Origin: an uncultured Fibrobacter sp.
GTDB taxonomy: Bacteria > Fibrobacterota > Fibrobacteria > Fibrobacterales > Fibrobacteraceae
DNA: 14,385 nt
Direction: 5' to 3'
NCBI GenBank assembly: GCA_947306025.1
Contig: CAMZFJ010000016.1
Span: 1 to 14,385 of the forward strand
The notes under the pieces were generated by a model. It ran no database searches and had not been told where the DNA came from. It was given only the letters and a program-made list of their open reading frames with translations. The position numbers were made by a program, and so were the translations under genes. Positions within the stretch are counted from its first letter, which is position 1, and each line of letters begins with the position of its first letter. Shown here in pieces: positions 1 to 8,247 of this stretch.

Positions 1-884
1 ATTCGCCAGTTGCAAATTATAAAGGAAAGCTTTATAATCTTCCGTTTAACATGAACACATTCTACCAAATGTGGGGTACACGTACTCCCGCCGAGGCTGA
101 AGCAAAAATTGCGGAACAAAAAGCAGAGGCCATAGCGACATTAAATGGACGTGAACCGTCTAACCTTGAAGAACAAGCACTTACACTTGTTGGCAAAGAT
201 ATTTTTGAAAAACTTATCAAAGATTACACCGAAAAACAATGGGGACGTGATTGTAAGAATTTGCCAGCATTCATCATCAAGCGTTTACCAATTCGCATGG
301 TGTACGACAATAATTATTTCAATGACAAATATCAGGGAATTCCTATTGGCGGATACAACAAGCTTATCGAAGGGTTGCTAAAAGGTATAGAAACGCATAC
401 TGGTGTAGATTTTTTCACTGAATATAAAGATAACTGGCGAGACATCGCTGATAAACTCGTTTACACCGGTGCAATTGATGAATATTTTGGATATAAACTT
501 GGAAAACTAGACTGGCGTACAGTAAGTTTTAAGACCCGCGTAGAAGACACTCCAAATTACCAGGGCAATGCCGTGGTGAACTACACATCCCACGATCAAC
601 CGTATACCCGAATCATAGAACACAAGCATTTCGAAATGTTTGGCCAATCTGTATATGATTGTCCCAAAACGGTGATTTCTGAAGAATACTCAACAGAATA
701 TAAAGAAGGAATGGAACCGTATTATCCGATAAATGACAAACGCAACAACGAGTTAGCCGAAAAATACCGTCAACTCACGACATGCGAAAAAGATGTGATT
801 TTTGGAGGGCGCCTCGGTCAGTATAAGTACTTTGACATGGCTCCGGTGATTGAACAAGTAATGGAGATGTTTGAGAAAAAATGA
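1..884 (+). CDS. glf: UDP-galactopyranose mutase, 5' end missing
   Basis: This FAD enzyme interconverts UDP-galactopyranose and UDP-galactofuranose in the cytoplasm, supplying the Galf donor for cell-surface glycans. The reading frame is open from base 3 with no start codon before the left edge, so the gene begins upstream and the ATG at 51 is internal. The 293 visible residues match the middle and C-terminal parts of the family (usual length about 370). The N-terminal FAD-binding Rossmann segment, about 75 residues, is missing. Recognisable family motifs are SPVANYKG and LPFNMNTFYQMWG at the start, YTGAIDEYFGYKLG in the middle, PYYPINDKRNNEL late, and GRLGQYKYFDM near the C-terminus, which carries an active-site arginine. 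Its TGA stop overlaps the ATG of the next gene (ATGA), suggesting translational coupling. It is slightly less AT-rich than the genes that follow. The identification is very secure. Confidence 0.96.
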   Translation, partial: SPVANYKGKLYNLPFNMNTFYQMWGTRTPAEAEAKIAEQKAEAIATLNGREPSNLEEQALTLVGKDIFEKLIKDYTEKQWGRDCKNLPAFIIKRLPIRMVYDNNYFNDKYQGIPIGGYNKLIEGLLKGIETHTGVDFFTEYKDNWRDIADKLVYTGAIDEYFGYKLGKLDWRTVSFKTRVEDTPNYQGNAVVNYTSHDQPYTRIIEHKHFEMFGQSVYDCPKTVISEEYSTEYKEGMEPYYPINDKRNNELAEKYRQLTTCEKDVIFGGRLGQYKYFDMAPVIEQVMEMFEKK

Positions 885-2191
885 TTTTACTTCTATTAAT
901 CCTATCTCTTTTCGGCATTCTTTCACTTGAATATTTCTCTTTAAAAAGAGATTTGTCAAATCCTGCATTCTTATTTACACTCGGTTTCTTCACAGCATCT
1001 CTCATACTGAGTTGTTTTATCCAAAAATGGAGTGTAGATTTACATTGGACATCATTCAGTGTTATTATTTTAGGGAATCTAGGCGTTTATTTAGGAGCAT
1101 GCGCCTGTTCTAAATTTTGTAAGACAAGCAAAAGAATCCATATCACTGATACAAATAATCATCCGACAAAGTTAGTATCCCTTAACGGTCTACTTATTCT
1201 GTTTGGCCTACAATTGATAATATATTTATTACGAATATACTTGTTGAAACAATACTATGGAGGCAGCCTCTCTTCAGCATTAGTGTCTCATACAGTGGCT
1301 ATTAAATTTGGAACAGAAAAAGTCTTTCAAATGCCTTTAGGTACAGCTTTTTTTTATGGGATGGCCGGTACAGTAGGTTATATTTGCGCCTTTTTGTCGC
1401 CATTCTATATGATGTACAAAAATATTTCTTTTCGAATAAAATTTTGGCTATGGGCTAATTTTATTTTATGCATGATAGGGAGCCTTTTATCATCTGGAAG
1501 GACTGCCATGATATGCTTGCTTATTTCATTTGCTTCTTTTTACATAATCTCATTAAATTTGAGAAAAATAAAAATAAAAATAAACGTCATTTTAAAATGG
1601 CTAACAATCGCTTTTGTATTCCTCTTCTCATTTCAACAACTAGGATATGTGATTGGTAGGGACGAATCAGAAAATACATGGTTTGACGAAATTGGCATAT
1701 ATTGTGGTGCAGAAATTCAAAATTTAGATGACTTTATAGAAGAACCCAAATTTCAAAATTATGACAATTTATATGGACTTTTAACCTTTAATTTATTTTA
1801 CAACAGATTCGGTAATCTATTGGGTGTCAATCAGCTAAAAACAGAAGGCCGTGATTACCACAGTTTCAATTATCGCAACGGATATTCGCTTGGAAATGTT
1901 GACACAGCCTTTCAACACTATTGGTATGATTTCGGAATCATAGGAACATTCTTACTATGTTTTTTCATAGGAACCTTTATGCAGGCTCTTTACAATTTAA
2001 TCGTCTGTTCAAAAAAAATTTGGATTAGTGGATACATGACTCCATATATATATGCTTATTCTATGTTAATTCCAACCACATTCATGTCCTTTTTTTCTGA
2101 ATCATTTTTCGAGAAAATAGTACATTTATTTGACTTTAGATTTTGGATAACCTATATACTATTATACACCCTTCTCTATAAAAAAAAATAA
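881..2191 (+). CDS. wzy: oligosaccharide repeat-unit polymerase (Wzy-type)
   Basis: This is a 436-residue, very hydrophobic protein with about ten or more membrane segments. It is predicted to polymerise undecaprenyl-linked repeat units on the outer face of the inner membrane. Wzy proteins diverge strongly, so the call rests on architecture and short motifs. There are paired helices from the N-terminus and an SSGRTAM motif at residues 204-210 that recurs in this family. A large polar loop, roughly residues 257-335, is followed by DTAFQHYWYDFGIIG at 341-355, a typical pattern of bacterial repeat-unit polymerases. The start ATG overlaps the glf stop. The gene is extremely AT-rich and contains homopolymer tracts of seven to nine bases, including T8 near 1348 and A9 just before the stop. 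An O-antigen ligase is the main alternative, but the position inside a glycosyltransferase cluster favours the polymerase. Confidence 0.82.
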   Translation: MILLLLILSLFGILSLEYFSLKRDLSNPAFLFTLGFFTASLILSCFIQKWSVDLHWTSFSVIILGNLGVYLGACACSKFCKTSKRIHITDTNNHPTKLVSLNGLLILFGLQLIIYLLRIYLLKQYYGGSLSSALVSHTVAIKFGTEKVFQMPLGTAFFYGMAGTVGYICAFLSPFYMMYKNISFRIKFWLWANFILCMIGSLLSSGRTAMICLLISFASFYIISLNLRKIKIKINVILKWLTIAFVFLFSFQQLGYVIGRDESENTWFDEIGIYCGAEIQNLDDFIEEPKFQNYDNLYGLLTFNLFYNRFGNLLGVNQLKTEGRDYHSFNYRNGYSLGNVDTAFQHYWYDFGIIGTFLLCFFIGTFMQALYNLIVCSKKIWISGYMTPYIYAYSMLIPTTFMSFFSESFFEKIVHLFDFRFWITYILLYTLLYKKK

Positions 2192-2206
2192 AAAGGCGTC
2201 ATAAAA

Positions 2207-3052
2207 GTGGATAAGATAAAGATATTAGTCGCTCAGCATAAACATGCAGAAGTATACAAAAACAATGTATATATGCCCATTCATGTAGGAAAAGCCCTGC
2301 ATCCTGAATTAGATTTAGGAATACAAACCGATGATTCAGGAGACAATATAAGTGTATTGAATCCGATGTATTGCGAATTGACAGCTCAATATTGGGCTTG
2401 GAAAAATTTGCATAATGTTGAATATATTGGGTTATGCCATTATCGGCGATATTTTGAAAAAGAATTTACTGAAGATAATGTTGAATCCATTTTAGACGGA
2501 AACGATGTCATTCTTTCGTCAAAATACTATTTTCGATCAAATATTTTAAACTGGCAGTTTTCAACATTAACTCCAGAAGACGTAACTATTTTTTACTTAT
2601 ATCTGAAACGACGATTTGCAGCAAACAAGGAAAAATTTGAAACCTATTTCCTTAAACAAAATTGGATTCATCCGGCGAATATGTTTGTATGCAGAAAAGA
2701 TGTATTTGACAAATTCTGTGAATGGCAATTTGATATATTAGATGATTTGAAATCTTTAATTTTTCCATCTCCATACTCACGAGAAAGAAGAATCCTCGGC
2801 TATTTTGCAGAAGCGTTGTTGCCATTTTTCTTCCATTTAAATAATTATAAAATCAAGGAAATACCATTGGTATCCATGATAGGCGAAAAAACACATTGCT
2901 ATGATTTTTCGTTTGTATCCCGCATGAAAGAAAACCTTTTATTTACAAAAGGACACCAAAAATTTGTTGAAACAGCAGATATTATAGGAGGATTAAAAAA
3001 TGACGGAATTTTGGATAAAATCAACACACTATTAAAGGCCAAGGGGTATTAA
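2207..3052 (+). CDS. DUF4422 family glycosyltransferase
   Basis: This 281-residue soluble protein belongs to the DUF4422 family (PF14393), which is common in capsule and LPS clusters and regarded as glycosyltransferase-like. Diagnostic features are the N-terminal KILVAQHKHAEVY strand, the segment AQYWAWKN that leads to GLCHYRRYF at residues 75-83, an HPANMFVCRKDVF segment, and RRILGYFAEALLPFFFH near the C-terminus. The donor and acceptor sugars cannot be read from sequence. The start is a GTG, preceded by an AAGG Shine-Dalgarno core about ten bases upstream; no ATG in a better position is in frame. It lies 15 bases after the polymerase stop, so it is almost certainly in the same transcript. 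Family membership is secure; the exact linkage formed is unknown. Confidence 0.88.
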   Translation: MDKIKILVAQHKHAEVYKNNVYMPIHVGKALHPELDLGIQTDDSGDNISVLNPMYCELTAQYWAWKNLHNVEYIGLCHYRRYFEKEFTEDNVESILDGNDVILSSKYYFRSNILNWQFSTLTPEDVTIFYLYLKRRFAANKEKFETYFLKQNWIHPANMFVCRKDVFDKFCEWQFDILDDLKSLIFPSPYSRERRILGYFAEALLPFFFHLNNYKIKEIPLVSMIGEKTHCYDFSFVSRMKENLLFTKGHQKFVETADIIGGLKNDGILDKINTLLKAKGY

Positions 3053-3056
3053 CAAT

Positions 3057-3644
3057 ATGCTTATGCTCTATAAATTTATATCTGCCATTTTTTGCAAATT
3101 GGACAACTTATATGTCCGAATTTACTCTTTTATAATAAAGAGTGAGTTTAAATTGATGAAGGGGATAATTTGCCATCCAAACCAACTTAAAGGAACGCAA
3201 TATATTTCTGTTGGGGAAAATACACGTTTTGAAAAAGGTGTTATATTGACAGCCTGGGAACAGCCAAACAACAAGAAAAATCCCCCAAGTATTACAATTG
3301 GTGATAATTGCAACATTAATGAATTCAATCATATAACAGCATGTCAACAGATTACAATTGGAAACAACCTTTTGACAGGACGATACGTTTATATTTCCGA
3401 CAATTCACACGGAAGTTCTAAGTACGACGAGCAATTACTTCACCCTCATAAAAGACCCTTACATGTAAAAGGTCCTGTTATTATAGGAAATAATGTCTGG
3501 ATTTGTGAACACGCATGTATATTATCTGGTGTAACCATAGGCGATGGAGCGATTATTGCAGCGAATGCCGTTGTCACTCACGACATTCCTCCATATTCTG
3601 TTGCAGCAGGAGTTCCTGCAAAGGTTGTAAAAATTCTAAAATAA
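3057..3644 (+). CDS. hexapeptide-repeat O-acetyltransferase (left-handed beta-helix)
   Basis: This 195-residue cytoplasmic acyltransferase of the LbetaH superfamily resembles the WcaF, maltose O-acetyltransferase and serine acetyltransferase-like enzymes found in polysaccharide loci. It probably moves acetyl from acetyl-CoA to a sugar hydroxyl. Hexapeptide turns start with YISVGENTRFEKG near residue 49 and recur as SITIGDNCNIN, ITIGNN, VIIGNNVWI and VTIGDGAIIAANAVV. The probable catalytic histidine is H118 in DNSHG. The C-terminus carries the standard GVPAKVVK ending. A good AAGGGG ribosome site ten bases before the ATG at 3057 supports that start; a second ATG lies two codons later. It begins four bases after the DUF4422 stop. 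Which sugar is acetylated cannot be told. Confidence 0.9.
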   Translation: MLMLYKFISAIFCKLDNLYVRIYSFIIKSEFKLMKGIICHPNQLKGTQYISVGENTRFEKGVILTAWEQPNNKKNPPSITIGDNCNINEFNHITACQQITIGNNLLTGRYVYISDNSHGSSKYDEQLLHPHKRPLHVKGPVIIGNNVWICEHACILSGVTIGDGAIIAANAVVTHDIPPYSVAAGVPAKVVKILK

Positions 3645-3691
3645 AAAGATAAATTGAGGGAAATCATCACTTTAACTATAGGTAGAATTTT

Positions 3692-4963
3692 ATGTCAACG
3701 AACTGCATTTTTACAATCTGCTCCAAAAACTATTTGGCTCAAGCATTGACTTTAAAAGAATCAGCCCAAAAGCATGAAACGGATACAGACTTTTTTATAT
3801 TCCTTGCAGACCTCGGTTCTGAGGACATAAAAGAGATTGAATACGAACCGCTGGATGAGTCATGGATTCCTTCGTGGAAAGAAATGGCTTTTAAATACAA
3901 TGTCATAGAGTTTAACACATCTATAAAGCCATTCTGTTTTAAGAAACTTTTTAATCAAGGCTATGAAAAGGTTACCTATCTTGATCCAGACATGTTTGTA
4001 ACAGACAAACTGGATTATTTATGGGATAATTTGGACAAATATTCCATTATTTTAACTCCGCATATTTCCTGCTGTAAAGTAGACTTTAATGGAGCTCAGA
4101 CAGAAAAAAGCATCCTCAGTTGTGGTATTTTTAATTTAGGCTTCGCAAGTATAAAAAACGATAATGTGGGCCGCAACATTGTTGAATGGTGGTGCGTACG
4201 ACTTAAAGATCAATGCTATGACGATGGTCCATTATTTGTAGACCAAAAATGGATGAATTTTATACCTGTATTTTTCCCTGAACAGGTGCTGGTATCACAT
4301 CACTTCGGCTTAAACGTAGCTGTATGGAATCTCCATGAACGAGAATTGCTCATTGACAATGGAAAATATAAAGTAAAAAATCTGGAAACGGGGGAAATAT
4401 TCCCGTTGCTCGTTTTCCATTTTTCTGGATTCGATCCATTTAATGACAAAGTCATAAATCGCAGACACTCGCAATTTGGTGTAGATATTTACCCCTCTTT
4501 TAAACCAATTATTCAAGAATATAAATCATTGGAATACAAAAATGGATATGAGAAATATTCTCGATTAACCTATGCTTTGAATGAGTTTAGCAATGGTTTT
4601 GTTATAATGCCATTGCATCGCAGATTATACAGAGCAACGCTTCCAGAATTTAGAGATGACAATCCCTTTTCTGCTGACGGATGTTTTTATAAAAATTTGG
4701 AAAAAAGCAAATTGATAGCTCATGAAAAAAACAAGGGAGCTCGTTATAAAAATGAATTTGCAGAAAAATCAAAGTCTACTTATATTCATTATTTCCAGAT
4801 ACTTGCAAGATTATTCAAGAGAATTGTTGGAATAAAATTCTATTGTAAAATTTTAAATTCAGCATCAAAGTTATGTCAATTAGAGAACCATACATTTTTG
4901 ATGCAGGATATGAAAAATATCGATAAAAATATGTTCTTTACAATGACTAATGAGAAAAATTAA
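3692..4963 (+). CDS. glycosyltransferase, GT8-like with DxD motif
   Basis: This 423-residue protein has a nucleotide-sugar-binding N-terminal half. The first strand, NCIFTICSKNYLAQALTLK, resembles GT8-type retaining enzymes. A DPD metal-binding motif sits at residues 98-100 (in YLDPDMFV), preceded by the conserved IKPFCFKKL helix. The second half contains HHFGLNVAVWNLHER and VFHFSGFDP, which fit the histidine-containing end of this fold. The last 100 or so residues are lysine-rich and unassigned. A 47-base gap separates it from the acetyltransferase, one of the two largest in the locus. The ATG has only a weak ribosome site (TAGGTAGA). I saw no terminator or clear promoter in that gap. The glycosyltransferase assignment is good; substrates are unknown. 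Confidence 0.8.
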   Translation: MSTNCIFTICSKNYLAQALTLKESAQKHETDTDFFIFLADLGSEDIKEIEYEPLDESWIPSWKEMAFKYNVIEFNTSIKPFCFKKLFNQGYEKVTYLDPDMFVTDKLDYLWDNLDKYSIILTPHISCCKVDFNGAQTEKSILSCGIFNLGFASIKNDNVGRNIVEWWCVRLKDQCYDDGPLFVDQKWMNFIPVFFPEQVLVSHHFGLNVAVWNLHERELLIDNGKYKVKNLETGEIFPLLVFHFSGFDPFNDKVINRRHSQFGVDIYPSFKPIIQEYKSLEYKNGYEKYSRLTYALNEFSNGFVIMPLHRRLYRATLPEFRDDNPFSADGCFYKNLEKSKLIAHEKNKGARYKNEFAEKSKSTYIHYFQILARLFKRIVGIKFYCKILNSASKLCQLENHTFLMQDMKNIDKNMFFTMTNEKN

Positions 4964-4973
4964 AGGTCCGCTC

Positions 4974-5978
4974 ATGAAATACTGTTTTGTAATTCCATTC
5001 CAATGTATTTCGCCCAAAGGTGGCGTAAAAGTCCAAGCTGAGATGTGGAAAGCGGGTTTGGAAAAACTTGGACATTCCGTTACAATGACCGGATCATGGG
5101 ATACTCCAGAATGGTCGTCTTTTGATGCCGTAATAATCTTTGGCTACGCGCCAGGTGTCGCATTTTTTGCAAAAACGCTTGCCAAGGAAAATCCACACTT
5201 GATAATGGCTCCAATCATAGATCCTCGATGGCCGAAATTTATCTACAAATTTTTTGTCAAGTACTGGGGTGCAAAAAAAATTCTTGGACTATCATCACAA
5301 TTCCATGACTTATGGTTAGCTCGAAAATTTCCATGTCTATGGCTTGTGCGAAGCGAAGAAGAGCGCTACATGGTGAATTACGCTCTTGAAATCCCGCAAG
5401 ATAAAATTGTAAAAATTCCTCTCCATTATAGAATTCCTCCCCTGGAAGGGTTCCCCCAAAAAGAAGACTTCTGCTTCCATGCCAGCCGTTTAAAGTCTGC
5501 CAACAAGAATGTGCCAAGATTGATTGAAGCCGCCAAAAAATACGGTTTTAACTTGAAACTAGCAGGTCATCTTATGGGAGATTCCGAAAGGGCTTGGTTA
5601 AACAATCTCATTGGAGATGCCAAGAATATTGAATATGTGGGAGAGGTGTCCGAGGCCGAATTGCTAAATTATTATAAGCAAGCAAAAGTCTTTGCCTTGC
5701 CATCAATAGTTGAAGGAGTAGGCATGGTTGCCTTGGAGGGTGCAGCGTATGGTTGCGAGATTGTACTCACGAACTTTGGAGCCCCCAAAGAATACTACGA
5801 TGGCCGCGCAATCCTTGTGGATCCGAAATCAGTCGACGAAATTGGCTTGGGAATAACCAAAGCTATGAAAGAAGGATTCTCTCAACCAGAGCTAAAAAAT
5901 TATATAGAAGCCAATTACAGCGAAGAAGCCTTGATGCGTGAACTAAACGAAAAAATCGCCGTTGCTATAGGAAATTGA
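4974..5978 (+). CDS. GT4 family glycosyltransferase
   Basis: This is a 334-residue GT-B fold enzyme of family GT4, predicted to act at the cytoplasmic membrane face and transfer a sugar with retention. The N-terminal domain starts with YCFVIPFQCISPKGGVK, a typical acceptor-side opening with a glycine-rich turn. The C-terminal donor domain shows FCFHASRLKSANKNV, then YVGEVSEAELLNYYKQAKV, then the EX7E nucleotide-sugar motif with E247 and E255 in PSIVEGVGMVALEG. I chose ATG 4974 because AAAGG lies seven bases before it and the protein then begins directly with the first beta-strand. An ATG at 4950 would overlap the previous gene and add eight charged residues. It is slightly shorter than most GT4 enzymes but looks complete. 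It could be a mannosyl, galactosyl or other transferase. Confidence 0.88.
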   Translation: MKYCFVIPFQCISPKGGVKVQAEMWKAGLEKLGHSVTMTGSWDTPEWSSFDAVIIFGYAPGVAFFAKTLAKENPHLIMAPIIDPRWPKFIYKFFVKYWGAKKILGLSSQFHDLWLARKFPCLWLVRSEEERYMVNYALEIPQDKIVKIPLHYRIPPLEGFPQKEDFCFHASRLKSANKNVPRLIEAAKKYGFNLKLAGHLMGDSERAWLNNLIGDAKNIEYVGEVSEAELLNYYKQAKVFALPSIVEGVGMVALEGAAYGCEIVLTNFGAPKEYYDGRAILVDPKSVDEIGLGITKAMKEGFSQPELKNYIEANYSEEALMRELNEKIAVAIGN

Positions 5979-5982
5979 TTAT

Positions 5983-7077
5983 ATGAAAACAATCCATGTA
6001 ATCACTTTGCAGAACGTTGCCAATTATGGCTCTGTATTGCAAGCTCTTGCCACACAAGAGTTGTTTGAAAGTTTAGGATTTGATGTAAAATTCTATAATT
6101 ACAAACGCAAAGAATCGCTTACAATTTATTCGAAAATCATTTATTTTGTAAAAACCCAGGGTATAAAGGGGCTCTTTAAATCTTTTTTGTGGATTCCATC
6201 ATGGATTAAAGAAAATTCCATTTTTCAAAAATTCATTAAAAAACATCTAAATACAATTCCTCAAATTGTATGCGAATCCGATGATTTCAAAAAAATAACC
6301 CTTGATTCAGATATTTATTGTACGGGATCTGATCAAACATGGAATTCCGGGTGGAACAATGGAATTCTTTCTCCGTTGTTCCTAGATTTTGCTCCTGCGG
6401 ATAAACCCAAAATTGCATATGCAGCAAGTTTTGGAAAGTCTTCACTCGATGAAAATGAAAAGGCTAGAACGAAAGAACTTCTATCCAAATATTCGTTCAT
6501 CTCTGTGCGAGAAAACAGTGCTGTTGACATTTGCAACGACTTGGGTATAAAAGCTTATCAAGTTTTGGATCCGACCTTGCAAATGACAGCCGATTTTTGG
6601 CGAAAATTTTCAAAACCGATAAATTGCAAAGGTTATTGCCTTTTATATCAGTTGAATACCAACAGGTCTTTTGACAAATTCGCAATTGAATTTTGCAAGC
6701 AAAAAGGACTAAAGCTTATCCGTTTTTGCCATCGATTAGACAAAATGTTTTTACCAGCAGACATTCATTTGCCAATGCCACAAGTAGAAAACTTTATTTC
6801 GTTTATCGATCACGCTGATTTTGTGTTGACTGATTCTTTCCATTGTTCGGCTTTTGCTTCAAATTTGAACAAGCAATTCTTGAGTTTTTTCCCAGAATAT
6901 GGAGGAAGAATAAAGAGCCTTTTGGATTTACTGCATTTAGAAAATCGTCATATAGTAGATTTAAACTCTATAGATGATTACGTGAATATGCCAAATATCG
7001 ATTTTGACAAGGTGAATGCGATTCTTGAACAAGAAAGAAATAAAACTGTAGAACTGTTAAAAGATGCGGTGGGGTAA
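5983..7077 (+). CDS. polysaccharide pyruvyl transferase family protein
   Basis: This 364-residue protein belongs to the pyruvyl transferase family (PF04230; CsaB and WcaK relatives). Characterised members move pyruvate from phosphoenolpyruvate to a sugar as a ketal, adding a negative charge to the glycan. The opening NVANYGSVLQALA (residues 11-23) is the family signature. GSDQTWN at 115-121 and DSFHCSAFA with H287 are further conserved segments. The ATG has AGGA ten bases upstream and starts four bases after the GT4 stop. Its 3' end directly abuts the iron-sulfur gene, a pairing that recurs in many glycan clusters. Proteins with this partner may not all be pyruvyl transferases, so the family is certain but the exact reaction is less so. 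Confidence 0.88.
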   Translation: MKTIHVITLQNVANYGSVLQALATQELFESLGFDVKFYNYKRKESLTIYSKIIYFVKTQGIKGLFKSFLWIPSWIKENSIFQKFIKKHLNTIPQIVCESDDFKKITLDSDIYCTGSDQTWNSGWNNGILSPLFLDFAPADKPKIAYAASFGKSSLDENEKARTKELLSKYSFISVRENSAVDICNDLGIKAYQVLDPTLQMTADFWRKFSKPINCKGYCLLYQLNTNRSFDKFAIEFCKQKGLKLIRFCHRLDKMFLPADIHLPMPQVENFISFIDHADFVLTDSFHCSAFASNLNKQFLSFFPEYGGRIKSLLDLLHLENRHIVDLNSIDDYVNMPNIDFDKVNAILEQERNKTVELLKDAVG

Positions 7078-7078
7078 A

Positions 7079-8242
7079 ATGGAACGAATTACCGAATTAT
7101 GCACTGGATGCCGAATGTGTGAACAAATTTGTCCACACCATTGTATAAGCATGGTCCAAGATAAGGAAGGGTTTCTCACTCCCAGCATTGATCAGGATAA
7201 GTGCGTAAATTGTGGGCTTTGTGCCAAAAGATGTCCTCAGAATAGAACAACAGAATTAATTTCTGATGTAAAGCAAACACTTGCCGCAAAACTAAAAGAC
7301 GAAAAGACCTTATATATGTCGGCCTCGGGTGGAGCATTCGCCGGACTAGCAACAGCAGCGATTAAGGACGGTTGGATTGTTTTCGGCGCCGCTTACGACG
7401 AGAAAATGAATGTTAAGCACATGAAGGCTACCACTATTGATGAATTGCCTCCCCTGCTTAATTCTAAGTATGTTCAGTGCAATACGGTGGATTCGTTTTC
7501 CGAAGTAAAGAAATTATTGAATGAAGGGGAAAAAATTCTTTATAGCGGGACTCCTTGTCAGATTGCAGGACTTCGCTCTTTTATCGGGAAACCAAACCCG
7601 AATCTACTTCTTATTGATATTATTTGTCATGGAGTTCCTTCTCAGCTTTTATTTTCCAAATATCTTGAACTATTAAAGCAAAAACATCATGGGGCAAATA
7701 TTACGGAATTCACTTTCCGAGACAAGCATGGTGGTTGGGGACTCGGATACAAATACAAGCACAATGGCCAATACAAATATGGTAATTGCACTGATGACCC
7801 TTATTACATGTACTTTTTAGAAGGCCACATTTATCGTGAATGCTGTTATTCTTGCCATTATTCACAAAAAAAGCGATGCGGCGATATAACGATAGCCGAT
7901 TATTGGGGCGTTGAAAAATATCACCCTGAATTTTATTCCACGAAGGGAGTGTCTTTGGTTCTTTTGAATACGGACAATGGAGTGCAAGGTTGGAATAATG
8001 TTTGTGGAGAATTTGAATTCGTAGAAAGTGATTTGGAGTACGCTTGTAAAGGAAACCACAATCTTAACGCTCCCACACCGCGTGTTTCTTCTGTTCGAGA
8101 TCATGTTTATGACGAAATAAATGACTTGCCTGTAGAGGAATACTTTAGAAAGCATATGCCATACAAGCAATCTTTTATATCAAAAGTAAAAAACATCGTT
8201 CCTATGAATCTTAAGCTAATTCTCAAAAATTTGAAGAAGTAA
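7079..8242 (+). CDS. iron-sulfur FrhB/FdhB-like protein of polysaccharide clusters
   Basis: This 387-residue protein has two N-terminal [4Fe-4S] ferredoxin motifs: C8, C11, C14, C18 and C42, C45, C48, C52. It continues with the F420-hydrogenase/dehydrogenase beta-subunit domains (PF04422 and PF04432). Visible conserved points are SASGGAFAGLA, GTPCQIAG with C160, ICHGVP with C183, and a cysteine group C255, C256, C259, C267 leading into GDITIADYWG. In hydrogenases this family binds flavin and iron-sulfur clusters. Its role in glycan loci is not established and a redox step on a sugar is only a guess. I prefer ATG 7079, which begins MERITELCTGC and has GGTGGGG just upstream; an ATG at 7064 would overlap the pyruvyl transferase by 14 bases. 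The one-base gap to that gene implies coupled translation. Confidence 0.87.
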   Translation: MERITELCTGCRMCEQICPHHCISMVQDKEGFLTPSIDQDKCVNCGLCAKRCPQNRTTELISDVKQTLAAKLKDEKTLYMSASGGAFAGLATAAIKDGWIVFGAAYDEKMNVKHMKATTIDELPPLLNSKYVQCNTVDSFSEVKKLLNEGEKILYSGTPCQIAGLRSFIGKPNPNLLLIDIICHGVPSQLLFSKYLELLKQKHHGANITEFTFRDKHGGWGLGYKYKHNGQYKYGNCTDDPYYMYFLEGHIYRECCYSCHYSQKKRCGDITIADYWGVEKYHPEFYSTKGVSLVLLNTDNGVQGWNNVCGEFEFVESDLEYACKGNHNLNAPTPRVSSVRDHVYDEINDLPVEEYFRKHMPYKQSFISKVKNIVPMNLKLILKNLKK

Positions 8243-8247
8243 TTACT

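Noticed and set aside
51..53. ATG as the start of glf
   Set aside because: The frame stays open to the left edge and the residues before it (SPVANYKGKLYNLPFN) match the enzyme family, so this methionine is internal.
4950..4973. Upstream ATG as the start of the GT4 gene
   Set aside because: It would overlap the preceding gene and add eight residues before the first beta-strand, whereas ATG 4974 has a well-spaced AAAGG.
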